Shown piece by piece: positions 37,049 to 46,156 of a stretch of 64,000 bases of DNA. The DNA lies in assembly GCF_040706555.1 (NCBI RefSeq), contig NZ_JAPDRH010000003.1, positions 744,001 through 808,000 of the forward strand. The letters run 5' to 3'. The translations under genes and the position numbers were made by a program. The stretch comes from Lentisalinibacter salinarum. GTDB lineage: Bacteria > Pseudomonadota > Gammaproteobacteria > Steroidobacterales > Woeseiaceae. The stretch's first letter is position 1. Each line of letters opens with the position of its first letter. Under the pieces are notes generated by a model that was not told the DNA's origin, did not search any database, and saw only the letters and a list, made by a program, of their open reading frames with translations.

Positions 37049-37795
37049 ATGCCAGAGCTCGACCGCACCATTTACGGCAAGGAAACCCCGTGCCCGAGAC
37101 TGTCTGCGGCTGTCGCCGCGACGGCCGCGCTGGTGCTGCTGGCCGCCTGCGCCGGCAGGGCGCCGGTCGAGCCGGCTCCGACCGCGGAGAAGAGCCGCGC
37201 AGCCGAAGTCGACCGGGCGACGGCCACCGAATACCGCGTCGACACGGAGGCCTCGCTCTTGCAGCTGTACGTCTACCGCGCCGGCCCGCTGGCGCGGCTG
37301 GGACACAACCACGTGGTCGCGAGTCGGGACCTGCAGGGCACGGTCTGGTATCGGGATCGCCGGGGCCGCTCGGCGTTCCGGATCAGCCTGCCGGTGGCAA
37401 GACTGACCGTCGACGAGCCCGCACTGCGCGAGGCCGCCGGCGACGACTTCCCCGGCGAGATCCCGCCCGAGGACATAGAGGGAACCCGCCGCAACATGCT
37501 CGGCGAGGCGGTACTGGATGCGGCCCGCCATCCCGAACTGACCGCCGAACTGGTGGCGGTCGATCGCCGCGGCGAGGCACTGACGGCGACGGCGGCGCTG
37601 ACGATCCGCGGCCGGCGCCGGCTGGTGGACTTCCCGCTGCAAGTGCGAGTCGACGACGACCGGCTGGTGGCCACGGGCGAGACCACGGTGAGCCATGCCG
37701 CGCTCGGCCTCGAGCCGTTCAGCGTCATGGGCGGCGCGCTGTCCGTGGCCGAGGATATCGGCGTGCGCTACCGGGTGGTGGCGCACCGGCGCTGA
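37049..37795 (+). CDS. YceI-domain lipoprotein
   Basis: A 248-residue protein. After a hydrophobic stretch the lipobox LLAAC gives lipidation at the cysteine near residue 34; the N-terminus before it (MPELDRTIYGKETPCPR) is rather long. From about residue 60 it has a lipocalin-like YceI domain (YRVDTEASLLQLYVYRAGPLARLGHNHVV, ISLPVARLTVDEP, LTIRGRRRLVDFPL). YceI proteins bind isoprenoids such as polyisoprenyl pyrophosphate or quinone-like lipids in the periplasm. It is convergent with the PQQ dehydrogenase gene, four bases apart. Confidence 0.83.
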   Translation: MPELDRTIYGKETPCPRLSAAVAATAALVLLAACAGRAPVEPAPTAEKSRAAEVDRATATEYRVDTEASLLQLYVYRAGPLARLGHNHVVASRDLQGTVWYRDRRGRSAFRISLPVARLTVDEPALREAAGDDFPGEIPPEDIEGTRRNMLGEAVLDAARHPELTAELVAVDRRGEALTATAALTIRGRRRLVDFPLQVRVDDDRLVATGETTVSHAALGLEPFSVMGGALSVAEDIGVRYRVVAHRR

Positions 37796-37799
37796 GCGG

Positions 37800-40001
37800 T
37801 CACTGCAGCTTCAGCAGTACCCAGGCGGCGGCGTCTGCCGCGGTCTCCTTCACGGCCCGCCACCAGCCCCAGTCGTTCTGACGCTCCCACTCGCGCTGCG
37901 CCTCGAAGATGACGTAGGCGTGGATGGCCTCGATGTCCTCCTCGCTCAGTCGGTCCTCGAAGCTCGGCATGCCGGCTCCCGCCAGCAGTCCCTGGCCCAC
38001 GATCTGGCCGAATATCTCGTGCCGGTCCGGCGTCAGGTAACGCAGATCCGGGATCAATCCACCACCGATCACGCGGAAGCCGTGACAGACGGAGCAGTGG
38101 CGGGCGTACTGATCGAAGCCCCGCTCCAGCATCTCGTCGCTCGCATCGAGCTCCGGCGGCTCGGGCATCTCCGCCAGTGGCGCCGGGCCGGGCGGCGGGT
38201 CGCCTTCCGCGCCCAGCCGGTAGGCCAGCATCCGGCCCGTCGCACCGCCCACGGCATCGTCGTTCGCGGCACCGCCGTACAGCGCCATGGAGCCGCCCCA
38301 GCCCGCCAGTACCGCGACGTACTGCTGGCCGTCCACCTCGTAGCTGACGGGCGCGGCCACGATGCCGTTGTTCGCGGGTGCCTGCCAGAGCCGGTCGCCG
38401 TCCGTCGCCCGGTAGGCGCTGAAGAAGCCCATGGCGTCGCCCTGGAAGACCAGACCGCCCGCCGTGGAGAGGGTGCCGCCGTTCCAGGGGTGCTGGTGGG
38501 GCACCCGCCAGGCGGCTTCCTGGCGCACCGGGTCCCAGGCGAGCAGGGACGCCTTCACCAGTTGCTGGTACATGCTGCGCTCGATGTCGGGGCCGAGCTG
38601 CATCGGCGTGGTGCCCTTCGCCATGTCGGTGCCGGTCTGCCAGTAGGTTGACGCCCGCGGCGACTCCGGGTCGGCGCCGTAGGTGGCCGGCACGTCCATC
38701 GCGGGGATGTAGACCAGACCGGTCTGCGGGCTGTACGACATCGGCTGCCAGTTGTGGGCGCCCGACGGCGACGGGAAGGTCAGCCGGGGCTCGTCCGAAT
38801 AACGCGCGTCCGGGAGTTCCACCGGCCGGCCGGTCTCCGGATCCACGTGGGTGGCCCAGTTGATGCGAACGAAATTCTCGGCGCTGATGAAACGGCCGTC
38901 GCGGCGGTCCAGCACGTAGAAGAAGCCGTTCTTGGGTGCCTGCATGATCACCGGCACGGTCTCGCCGCCGATCTCGAGGTCCGCCAGGATCATGTGCTGG
39001 GTGGCGGTGTAGTCCCAGGTCTCGCCGGGCGTCGTCTGGTAGTGCCAGACGTACTTCCCGGTGTCGGGGCGCAGCGCCACGATGGAAGACAGGAACAGGT
39101 TGTCGCCGCCCCCCGGGCTGCGCTGGCGCTGATTCCACGGCGAGCCGTTGCCCACGCCCACGTAGAGCAGGTCCAGCTGCGGGTCATAGGCCATGGAATC
39201 CCAGACGGTGCCGCCGCCGCCGAGCTTCCACCATTCGCCGTTCCAGGTCTCGGCGGCCATGGCCATGGCCTCGTTCTCGAAACCGTCGGCCGGGTTGCCC
39301 GGCACCGTGTGGAAGCGCCAGATCATCTCGCCGGTATCCGGATCGTAGGCACTCAGGTAGCCGCGCACGCCATATTCGCCGCCGCCGTTGCCGATCAGCA
39401 CCTTGTTCTTCACCACCCGCGGCGCACCGGTGATGGTGTAGGGCTGCGACTGATCGACCGTGACCCGCTCCCAGAGCTTCTCGCCGGTGACCGCGTCGAG
39501 CGCGATCAGACGGCCGTCAAGGGTGCCGAAGAAGACCTTGCCCTCCCAGATCGCGACACCGCGGTTGACGGCGTCGCAGCAGGCGTTGCGCCCGGTGGCG
39601 CGGGGCACCCGCGGGTCGTAGCTCCAGAGCTTTTCGCCGGTGCGTGCATCCAGCGCGAAGACCATACTCCAGGAGCCGGTGACGTACATCACGCCGTCGA
39701 CGACGATGGGCGTGGCCTCCTGGCCGCGCCGCGTGGGCAGCTCGAAGGACCAGGCGAGGCCCAGCTCGTCCACATTCTCCGTATCCACCTGGGCCAGCGG
39801 GCTGAACCGCTGCTCGCTGTAGGTGCGGCCGTGGGTGAGCCAGTTGCCCGGCTCGCCGTCGGCATCGACGATGCGTTCGCCGTCGACGCGCTGCAGCGAC
39901 TTGCGCGTCTGCTCGTCCAGGGCCGCGGCGGCGGCCGTCGGCAGCGTGGCGGCCAGCAGCACGACGAATACCAGTGCCCGCCCGGAATTCGACCGATCCA
40001 T
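37800..40001 (-). CDS. PQQ-dependent quinohaemoprotein alcohol dehydrogenase
   Basis: A 733-residue periplasmic enzyme oxidising an alcohol with pyrroloquinoline quinone and passing electrons to a C-terminal c-type haem. The signal peptide covers about residues 1-26. The eight-bladed propeller contains the adjacent cysteines 141-142 (NACCDAVNRG) that form the strained disulfide ring near PQQ, and repeated tryptophan-docking motifs (LDARTGEKLW, LIALDAVTGEKLW). The haem site is CSVCH (636-640) with Met678 in AGMPSF as likely sixth ligand. It lies 17 bases after the MaoC gene, as last gene of a catabolic operon. No PQQ synthesis genes are in the window. Confidence 0.93.
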   Translation of the reverse strand: MDRSNSGRALVFVVLLAATLPTAAAAALDEQTRKSLQRVDGERIVDADGEPGNWLTHGRTYSEQRFSPLAQVDTENVDELGLAWSFELPTRRGQEATPIVVDGVMYVTGSWSMVFALDARTGEKLWSYDPRVPRATGRNACCDAVNRGVAIWEGKVFFGTLDGRLIALDAVTGEKLWERVTVDQSQPYTITGAPRVVKNKVLIGNGGGEYGVRGYLSAYDPDTGEMIWRFHTVPGNPADGFENEAMAMAAETWNGEWWKLGGGGTVWDSMAYDPQLDLLYVGVGNGSPWNQRQRSPGGGDNLFLSSIVALRPDTGKYVWHYQTTPGETWDYTATQHMILADLEIGGETVPVIMQAPKNGFFYVLDRRDGRFISAENFVRINWATHVDPETGRPVELPDARYSDEPRLTFPSPSGAHNWQPMSYSPQTGLVYIPAMDVPATYGADPESPRASTYWQTGTDMAKGTTPMQLGPDIERSMYQQLVKASLLAWDPVRQEAAWRVPHQHPWNGGTLSTAGGLVFQGDAMGFFSAYRATDGDRLWQAPANNGIVAAPVSYEVDGQQYVAVLAGWGGSMALYGGAANDDAVGGATGRMLAYRLGAEGDPPPGPAPLAEMPEPPELDASDEMLERGFDQYARHCSVCHGFRVIGGGLIPDLRYLTPDRHEIFGQIVGQGLLAGAGMPSFEDRLSEEDIEAIHAYVIFEAQREWERQNDWGWWRAVKETAADAAAWVLLKLQ

Positions 40002-40018
40002 CAGCTATCTTCCCCCCT

Positions 40019-40882
40019 TCAAAGCGACAGAGTGCATCTGCCGTTCGATACGACCGTAACGTCCCGCTCCGGGACCCGGCAGCGGAACGAGACCACGTTC
40101 CCATCCTGCCACATCTCCGTAAGTATCCGCTCGCCCGGGAACACCGGCGCCGAGAAACGCGCGTCGAAGCCCGTGATCAGCGTGTGGTCGTATTCGCACA
40201 CCGTCTTCAGGACGGCATGGCAGGCGAATCCGTAGGTGCACAGACCGTGCAGGATCGGCCTGTCGAAGCCGGCCCGGGCGGCCAGCGCCGGGTCGGCGTG
40301 GAGCGGATTGCGGTCGCCGTTCAGCCGGTAGAGCAGCGCCTGTTCCGGGCGCGTGGCGAGTTCGCAGACGAGATCCGGCTCCCGGTCCGGCTCCGGATGC
40401 GGTGCCGGGCCCGAGCCGGCGGGCCCGCCGAAACCGCCGTCGCCGCGGGCGAATATCGTATTGCCGAGCGTGAACAGGGCCGTGTCGTCCCGCGCCAGGC
40501 GGCCTTCGGTCTCGGTAAGGATGATGGCGCCCTTGCCCTCCCCCTTGTCGTAGGCGGCCGTCACCCGGGAGTCCAGCAGGAGCCTGCCGGCCGGCGGCAG
40601 CGGCCGGTGCAGCGCCAGGCGCTGCTCGCCGTGCAGCACCCGGGAGAAGTCCCAGCCGCTCGCGTCCAGATAGCCCGCGAAACCGTCGTCGCGCAGCACG
40701 GTGGCAAGCGTGGGCACGGTCTTCAGCACGCGCCGCTCGCAGACGTAGCCGAGTTCACGCTCGTCGGTCGGATCCTGACCGAAGCCGACGCTCAGGGCGT
40801 AGAGCAGGGTCTCCCGATCGCTCCAGGCCACCGGCACGTCCTTCGCCCGGCAGGCCATCAGTCTGTCATAGTCCAGTGCCAT
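40019..40882 (-). CDS. MaoC-like double-hotdog enoyl-CoA hydratase (hydratase 2)
   Basis: A 287-residue protein with two hotdog domains. The catalytic hydratase-2 motif is in the C-terminal half: GDRNPLHADPALAARAGFDRPILHG, with Asp and His. The N-terminal domain is the FAS1-like decoy domain. Enzymes of this type hydrate trans-2-enoyl-CoA to the R-3-hydroxyacyl-CoA, often for sterol side chains or methyl-branched chains. The start at 40882 follows the crotonase stop by 26 bases. Confidence 0.88.
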   Translation of the reverse strand: MALDYDRLMACRAKDVPVAWSDRETLLYALSVGFGQDPTDERELGYVCERRVLKTVPTLATVLRDDGFAGYLDASGWDFSRVLHGEQRLALHRPLPPAGRLLLDSRVTAAYDKGEGKGAIILTETEGRLARDDTALFTLGNTIFARGDGGFGGPAGSGPAPHPEPDREPDLVCELATRPEQALLYRLNGDRNPLHADPALAARAGFDRPILHGLCTYGFACHAVLKTVCEYDHTLITGFDARFSAPVFPGERILTEMWQDGNVVSFRCRVPERDVTVVSNGRCTLSL

Positions 40883-40908
40883 GCTTGGTCTTCCGCTCTC
40901 TGGTCGGT

Positions 40909-41748
40909 TCAGTGTTCGTCCTGCCACCAGGGATAGAACGGCGGCATGTCCTCGGAGACCCGCAGCGGGAACTGCGGCTTGCGTTTCTCCAGGAAGCTCG
41001 TGACCCCCTCCGCCGCATCCGCGGACTGCCCCATGTGCCAGATCGCCCGGGACTCGAGGCGATGTGCCTCGTGCGGCCCGGCGGCACCCAGCATGCGCCA
41101 CACCAGCGCCCGCGCCAGTGCCACCGACACCGCGCCCGTATTCTCCGCGATCTCCGCCGCCAGCGCCCGGGCCCGGGGCAGCAGCGCATCCGGATCGAGC
41201 ACCTCCGAGACCAGGCCGGCCTCCCGCGCCTCGTCCGTGCCGAAGACCCGGGCGGTGGCGAACCACTCCATGGCCTTGCTGACGCCGACGATGCGGGGCA
41301 GGAACCAGCTCGAGCAGGCGTCCGGCGCGATACCGCGGGCGAGGAAGACGAAACCGAGCTTGTTGTCCGGCACCGTCAGCCGGATGTCGGCCGGCAGCGT
41401 CATGGTCAGGCCCACGCCCACCGCAGGCCCGTTGATGGCCGCGATGATCGGCTTCGGGCAGTCGAACATGGCCAGCGTGACGCGGCCGCCGCCGTCGCGA
41501 TGGGCCTCGGCGCTGCGGTCCGCCCGGTTGAAGGTGTCGCCGCCGGACTCGAGATCCGCTCCGGCGCAGAAGGCCCGGTCCGCGCCGGTCAGTATCACCA
41601 CGCGCACGTCGTCGTTCCGGCCCGCCTCGGCATAGGCCTCGATCAGCGCGTCGCGCATGGCCGGGTTGAAGGCGTTCAGGCGCTCGGGCCGGTTCAGCGT
41701 GATCATCATCACGCCGTCGGCCACTTCATGCAGGACGGGCTCGCTCAT
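40909..41748 (-). CDS. Crotonase family enoyl-CoA isomerase-like protein
   Basis: A 279-residue protein: LNRPERLNAFNPAM, oxyanion-hole motif FCAGADLESGGD, AVGVGLTMTLPAD without the first glutamate, and ARGIAPDACSSWFLPRIVG where an aspartate is the likely acid/base. This is the delta3-delta2 isomerase-like pattern. The ATG overlaps the stop of the phosphotransferase gene (ATGA 41745-41748). Confidence 0.87.
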   Translation of the reverse strand: MSEPVLHEVADGVMMITLNRPERLNAFNPAMRDALIEAYAEAGRNDDVRVVILTGADRAFCAGADLESGGDTFNRADRSAEAHRDGGGRVTLAMFDCPKPIIAAINGPAVGVGLTMTLPADIRLTVPDNKLGFVFLARGIAPDACSSWFLPRIVGVSKAMEWFATARVFGTDEAREAGLVSEVLDPDALLPRARALAAEIAENTGAVSVALARALVWRMLGAAGPHEAHRLESRAIWHMGQSADAAEGVTSFLEKRKPQFPLRVSEDMPPFYPWWQDEH

Positions 41749-42824
41749 CCGCCCCCGGCTCCCGCGCGCAGCGCGTAGTCCCAGGCGATCTCCGCCAGCG
41801 GCTGCACCGAGCGCGCCGACTGCTTCGCATGCTCGCTGGCCGCCGTGCCGTCGCGCACCCGCCCCGCGATGCCCTGCAAAATGGCCGCGATGCGAAAGAA
41901 GTTATAGGCGGCGTAGAAGTCCCGGTTCTCGATGCCGTCGCGGCCCGTGCGCTCGCAGTACATGTCCACGTACTCGTCCTCGGTGGGGATGCCGAGCGAC
42001 GTCAGGTCGCGGTCCTTCAGACCGCTGGAGCCGACGCCCAGCGGCGGCATCTGCCAGCTCATGAGGTGGTAGGTGAAATCGCCCAGCGGGTGCCCGATGG
42101 TGGAGAGCTCCCAGTCCAGCACAGCGATCACCCGCGGCTCCGTGGGATGGATGATCATGTTGTCCAGGCGGAAATCGCCGTGGACGATGCTGGAGGAGTC
42201 GTCTTCCGGGATGTTCTCGGGCAGCCACTCGATCAGGCGGTCCATCTCGGGGATCTTCTGCGTCTCCGAGGCGTAGTACTGTTTCGACCAGCGCGAGATC
42301 TGGCGGGCGAAATAGTTACCCGGCTTGCCAAACGTCTCCAGGCCGGCGGCCAGGTAGTCGATGGAGTGCAACGTCGCGATGGTCGCGTTCACGTTGTCGT
42401 AGATGGCCGTCCGCTCGTCCGGTTCCAGCGCTGGCAGGTCCAGCTCCCAGAATATGCGCCCGTCGACGCAGTCCATGATGTAAAACATCGTGCCGACGAC
42501 GCTCTCGTCGTCGCAGAGCACGTAGGGCCGCGGCACGGGGAAGTCCTGCTCGTACAATGCGCTGATCACCCGGAACTCCCGGTCCACCGCGTGCGCCGAG
42601 GGCAGGAGCTTGCCGGGCGGCTTGCGGCGCAGGACGTAGGTGCCCGAAGGCGAGCTCAGGTGATAGGTGGGGTTCGACTGGCCGCCGCGGAACTGGCGCA
42701 CCGTCAGCGGACCCTCGAAGCCTTCCACGTGCGCGGCCATGTATTCCTCGAGACGCGCCTCGTCGAAGCGGTGGGCCTCCACCACCTCCTTCGTGCCGGA
42801 GAATTGTTCCTGTCTGCTCGCCAA
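41745..42824 (-). CDS. Aminoglycoside-phosphotransferase-fold protein, ACAD10/11 kinase-like
   Basis: A 359-residue kinase-fold protein. Seen: FRGGQSNPTYHL near the N-terminus, a lysine-bearing YVLRRKPPGKLLPSAHAVDREF, the catalytic loop IVHGDFRLDN and the metal site AVLDWELSTIGHPLGDF. This is the pattern of the kinase domain of ACAD10/ACAD11, which phosphorylates 4-hydroxyacyl-CoA as a step in 4-hydroxy acid catabolism (mammalian knowledge). The operon context (SDR, crotonase, MaoC) fits breakdown of a hydroxy acid. Its gene is two bases after the SDR stop. Confidence 0.85.
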   Translation of the reverse strand: MASRQEQFSGTKEVVEAHRFDEARLEEYMAAHVEGFEGPLTVRQFRGGQSNPTYHLSSPSGTYVLRRKPPGKLLPSAHAVDREFRVISALYEQDFPVPRPYVLCDDESVVGTMFYIMDCVDGRIFWELDLPALEPDERTAIYDNVNATIATLHSIDYLAAGLETFGKPGNYFARQISRWSKQYYASETQKIPEMDRLIEWLPENIPEDDSSSIVHGDFRLDNMIIHPTEPRVIAVLDWELSTIGHPLGDFTYHLMSWQMPPLGVGSSGLKDRDLTSLGIPTEDEYVDMYCERTGRDGIENRDFYAAYNFFRIAAILQGIAGRVRDGTAASEHAKQSARSVQPLAEIAWDYALRAGAGGG

Positions 42825-42826
42825 GG

Positions 42827-43672
42827 CTACGCTCCCCCCTTCGCCCGCGGCTCCACGAAGAAGTCCGGATAAGGCTCGTTCTCGGGCACCACCCGGTAGG
42901 ATGTGAGATCGGTGATGCCGACGCTCTCCAGCACCTCGTCGTCCACGCAGAAGTTGCCCGTGAACTCCCGGCTAGGACGGGTGAGGATCACGTGGGCGGC
43001 GTCCGCCATCACCTCCGGTTTCAGCGAGTGGGCCACCATGTCGTCGCCGCCGAGCAGGTTCTTGACCGCCGCGGTGGCGATCGTGGTGCGCGGCCAGAGC
43101 GCGTTCACGGCCACGCCCTTGTCGCGAAACTCGCCGGCCATGCCGAGCACGCACAGACTCATGCCGAACTTGGCCATCGTGTAGGCCACGTGGGGCGCGA
43201 ACCACTTCTCCTCCATGTTCAGCGGCGGGGAGAGATTCAGGATGTGGGGGTTGTCGGCCTCCAGCAGGTGGGGCAGGCAGATCTTCGAGACCAGGAAGGT
43301 GCCCCGCGTGTTGATCTGGTGCATGAGATCGTAGCGCTTCATCTCGGTCTGCAGCGTACCGGTGAGCGAGATGGCGCTCGCGTTGTTGACGCAGATATCC
43401 AGCCCGCCGAAGCGCTCGACCGTGGCCGCCACGGCCGCCTGAACCTGCTCCTCGTCGCGGATATCGCAGACGACCGGCAGCGCCTGGCCGCCGGCTTCCT
43501 CGATCTCCTCGGCCGCCGTGTAGATGGTGCCCGGCAGCTTCGGATGCGGCTCCGCGGTCTTGGCGGCGATGGCGATGTTGGCGCCGTCCGCCGCGGCGCG
43601 CTTGGCGATGGCCAGGCCGATGCCGCGGCTGGCGCCGGAGATGAATAGCGTCTTGCCTTCGAGTGTGCTCAT
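42827..43672 (-). CDS. SDR family oxidoreductase, HSDL2-like
   Basis: A 281-residue short-chain dehydrogenase with ISGASRGIG, NNASAISLTGT, the triad YTMAKFG and an unusual post-catalytic LWPRTTIATAAVKNLLGG. This set matches hydroxysteroid-dehydrogenase-like protein 2 (without its SCP2 domain), a peroxisomal enzyme linked to lipid metabolism in animals. It precedes the kinase-fold gene by two bases. Substrate unknown; NADP is suggested by the lysine in AIAAKTAEPH. Confidence 0.87.
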   Translation of the reverse strand: MSTLEGKTLFISGASRGIGLAIAKRAAADGANIAIAAKTAEPHPKLPGTIYTAAEEIEEAGGQALPVVCDIRDEEQVQAAVAATVERFGGLDICVNNASAISLTGTLQTEMKRYDLMHQINTRGTFLVSKICLPHLLEADNPHILNLSPPLNMEEKWFAPHVAYTMAKFGMSLCVLGMAGEFRDKGVAVNALWPRTTIATAAVKNLLGGDDMVAHSLKPEVMADAAHVILTRPSREFTGNFCVDDEVLESVGITDLTSYRVVPENEPYPDFFVEPRAKGGA

Positions 43673-43719
43673 GGTGTGACGGCCCCTCCCGGTCGTGCTT
43701 TGCAGTGATTCATGATAAC

Positions 43720-44709
43720 TCAGTCGTCCGTCCCTGCCGTGTCTCCGGGCAGGCGTGCGAGGTAGTCGATGACGGCGGCGGTGAAGGCGTCGTTGCGGTC
43801 GCCCGCCACCATGTGATCCGCGTCGGCCACGTTGACGTAGTCGGCCCGGGGGATCACCTCCAGCGTGCGCCGGACGCTGGTCTCGTCCATGACTTCGGAC
43901 AGCCCGCCGCGGACCAGCAGCACCGGCACGGCGATGCGCGCCGCGGCCCGTTCCACGTCCGCGAACTCGGAGATGTGGCCGGACTCCGAGGCGTGGTCCA
44001 GCATGCGGGGATCCCAGTGCCAGCGCAGCCGCCCGTCGGCGCTCTCGCGCAGGTTCTTGATCAGGCCGCTCGGGTCCCGGGGCCGCTCCCGGTGCGGCAG
44101 ATAGGCGGCGACGGCGTCGGCGGCCTCCTGCAGGTCGGCGAATCCGTCCGGGTGGGCGCTCATGAACTCGAGGATGCGGGCGACGCCGGCCCGGTTCATG
44201 GAAAGCCCCACGTCCACGAGGATCACCGCCCGCACCAGGCCCGGCACCATCTCACCGGCCGCCAGCATCGAGCCGATGCCCCCGAGGGAGGCGCCGACCA
44301 GGACCGTCGGGCGGCCCAGCGAACGCAGCACGGCCGCGATGTCGGCGGCGATGGCGTGGAAGCTGTAATCGCCGTCCGCCACCCATTCGCTGTCGCCGTG
44401 GCCGCGGTGGTCGAGGGCGATCGCCCGCAAGTCGGACGCGGCGAGCAGGCGCGCCGTATCCGACCAGGCGTGGCGGGTCTGGCCGCCGCCATGCAGCAGC
44501 AGGACCGGCGGCGCGCTGGCGGCGCCCCACCCTTCCGCGGCGAGGCGGTTGCCCGCCGAGCCGGCATAGGTCAGCGGCTCCGGGGTCTCGTTGTTGTCTG
44601 CGCTGTGTCCGCGTGGGTCGGCAGGGATAAGCGTCTCTCCTGGTCCGGCGGGGTAGCCGGCGCGGCGGCGCCGCGCGAGGCGGCGCAAGAATGCGGCGGG
44701 CCCGGGCAA
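43720..44709 (-). CDS. Alpha/beta hydrolase
   Basis: The fold spans about 270 residues: PVLLLHGGGQTRHAW oxyanion region, the nucleophile elbow VGASLGGIG, an aspartate region (PVLLVRGGLSEVMDET) and the histidine of DADHMVAGD. Catalytic triad appears complete. The start is uncertain: the frame opens with TTG at 44709 and carries about 45 basic, poorly conserved residues; no ATG or GTG with a ribosome site is seen nearer the fold. It is 47 bases upstream of the HSDL2-like gene and may be the first gene of that operon. Ester, lactone or thioester substrate unknown. Confidence 0.82.
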   Translation of the reverse strand: MPGPAAFLRRLARRRRAGYPAGPGETLIPADPRGHSADNNETPEPLTYAGSAGNRLAAEGWGAASAPPVLLLHGGGQTRHAWSDTARLLAASDLRAIALDHRGHGDSEWVADGDYSFHAIAADIAAVLRSLGRPTVLVGASLGGIGSMLAAGEMVPGLVRAVILVDVGLSMNRAGVARILEFMSAHPDGFADLQEAADAVAAYLPHRERPRDPSGLIKNLRESADGRLRWHWDPRMLDHASESGHISEFADVERAAARIAVPVLLVRGGLSEVMDETSVRRTLEVIPRADYVNVADADHMVAGDRNDAFTAAVIDYLARLPGDTAGTDD

Positions 44710-44763
44710 ATGTCAAAATAGCCCGATTGCAGGATCAACTGCAGGATCAGAGGAGACCCGGCC

Positions 44764-45696
44764 ATGGCAGTCGGCAGCTACCGGCAGATGACGGAAGGTC
44801 TGCGTTTTCCCGAGGGACCGATCGCGATGCCGGACGGCAGCGTCCTGCTGGTGGAGATCGCCCGCGGCACGCTCTCGCGGGTCAGCGAGCGCGGCGACGT
44901 CGAGGTGGTGGCCGAGACCGGCGGCGGCCCGAACGGCGCGGCCATCGGGCCGGACGGTCACTGCTACGTCTGCAATAACGGCGGCCTGCGCTTCGCCGAA
45001 TCCGGCGGCCTGCTGATCCCGGTCGGCACGGCCGGCGGCGACGAGTACGCGGGCGGCTCGATCCAGCGGGTCTGCCTCGATTCGGGCGAGGTGGAGACCC
45101 TCTATACCCATTGTGGCGACGTCCCGCTGCGCGGGCCGAACGACATCGTGTTCGATGCCGCGGGCGGTTTCTGGTTCACGGACCTCGGCAGAAACACCGG
45201 CACCGGCGAGGATCTGGCCGCGGTCTACTATGCCCTGCCCGACGGCTCGCGCATCGAGCGCGCTCTGTTCCCGCTGCACCACGCCAACGGCATCGGGCTA
45301 TCCGCGGACGAGAGCGTCCTCTACGTCGCCGAGACCTGGACGGGACGGGTGTACCACTATCCGCTCACCGCGCCGGGCACGGTGGGCTGCGGCGCCGACA
45401 CGGTGGATCCCGAGCGCCTGCTCTACGGCGCCCCGGGCCTGCAGCTGTTCGATTCCCTGGCCGTGGACGGCGCCGGCAACGTGTGCGTGGCCACGGTGAT
45501 CAACGGGGGCATCACGGTCATTCCGCCCACCGGCGGACAGGCGGAACACCTGGCCCTGGACGACCCCTACACCACCAACATCTGCTTCGGCGGCGACGGG
45601 CTGGGCACGGCCTTCGTCACTCTGTCGGGCACGGGGCGCCTGGTCTCGTTCGACTGGCCGCGGCCCGGCCTGGCGCTCAACTTCCTGAATCGCTGA
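44764..45696 (+). CDS. SMP-30/gluconolactonase family lactonase
   Basis: A 310-residue six-bladed propeller. The metal-binding pattern includes LRFPEGPIAMPDGSVLLVEI (with glutamate), GPNGAAIGPDG, GPNDIVFDAAGGFWFTD and HANGIGLSADESVLYVAET. These enzymes hydrolyse lactones using a divalent metal. The start ATG 44764 has AGAGGAGA upstream. It begins a rightward group with Rieske, alpha/beta-fold and CoA-transferase genes, and diverges from the hydrolase operon over a 54-base gap. Confidence 0.9.
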   Translation: MAVGSYRQMTEGLRFPEGPIAMPDGSVLLVEIARGTLSRVSERGDVEVVAETGGGPNGAAIGPDGHCYVCNNGGLRFAESGGLLIPVGTAGGDEYAGGSIQRVCLDSGEVETLYTHCGDVPLRGPNDIVFDAAGGFWFTDLGRNTGTGEDLAAVYYALPDGSRIERALFPLHHANGIGLSADESVLYVAETWTGRVYHYPLTAPGTVGCGADTVDPERLLYGAPGLQLFDSLAVDGAGNVCVATVINGGITVIPPTGGQAEHLALDDPYTTNICFGGDGLGTAFVTLSGTGRLVSFDWPRPGLALNFLNR

Positions 45697-45770
45697 GCCG
45701 AAAGTAGCCCGCAACCACTATGCTATGATCCGGGACCGCCCGGACGGCGAGCGCCCAGCGCCACTAATCC

Positions 45771-46085
45771 ATGGTCGAATCCTTCCAGCCCGTCGCCAGA
45801 GTCGCCGACATACCGAAGAAGCAGTGCCGGAGCTTCAACGTGGCGGGCAACGACATCGTGGTGGCCCATACCAAGGACGGGTTCTTCGCCGTGCACGATC
45901 TGTGCACGCATGCCGAGGCGCGACTGAGCCAGGGCCGGCTGAAGGGCTGCCGCATCGTCTGCCCGCTGCATGGCGCTGCCTTCGACCTGCGGGACGGACG
46001 CGTCGTCAAGGGACCGGCCATGCTGCCGGTCAGGCCGTATCCGGTGCGCATCGTCGGGGATATGCTGGAGGTCAGCGTGACCTGA
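45771..46085 (+). CDS. Rieske [2Fe-2S] ferredoxin
   Basis: A 104-residue protein with the complete cluster motif CTH (45-47) and CPLH (64-67), spaced as in ferredoxins of Rieske non-haem dioxygenase systems. It would carry electrons to an oxygenase; no dioxygenase subunit gene is adjacent, so the partner may be the P450 or an oxygenase elsewhere. It follows the lactonase gene by 74 bases. Confidence 0.9.
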   Translation: MVESFQPVARVADIPKKQCRSFNVAGNDIVVAHTKDGFFAVHDLCTHAEARLSQGRLKGCRIVCPLHGAAFDLRDGRVVKGPAMLPVRPYPVRIVGDMLEVSVT

Positions 46086-46156
46086 CGGCGTCGCCGCACC
46101 GCGATGCGGCGACGGAGTCACAATGAAACAGAGACAGAGAAGAACCAGGACCAGAC

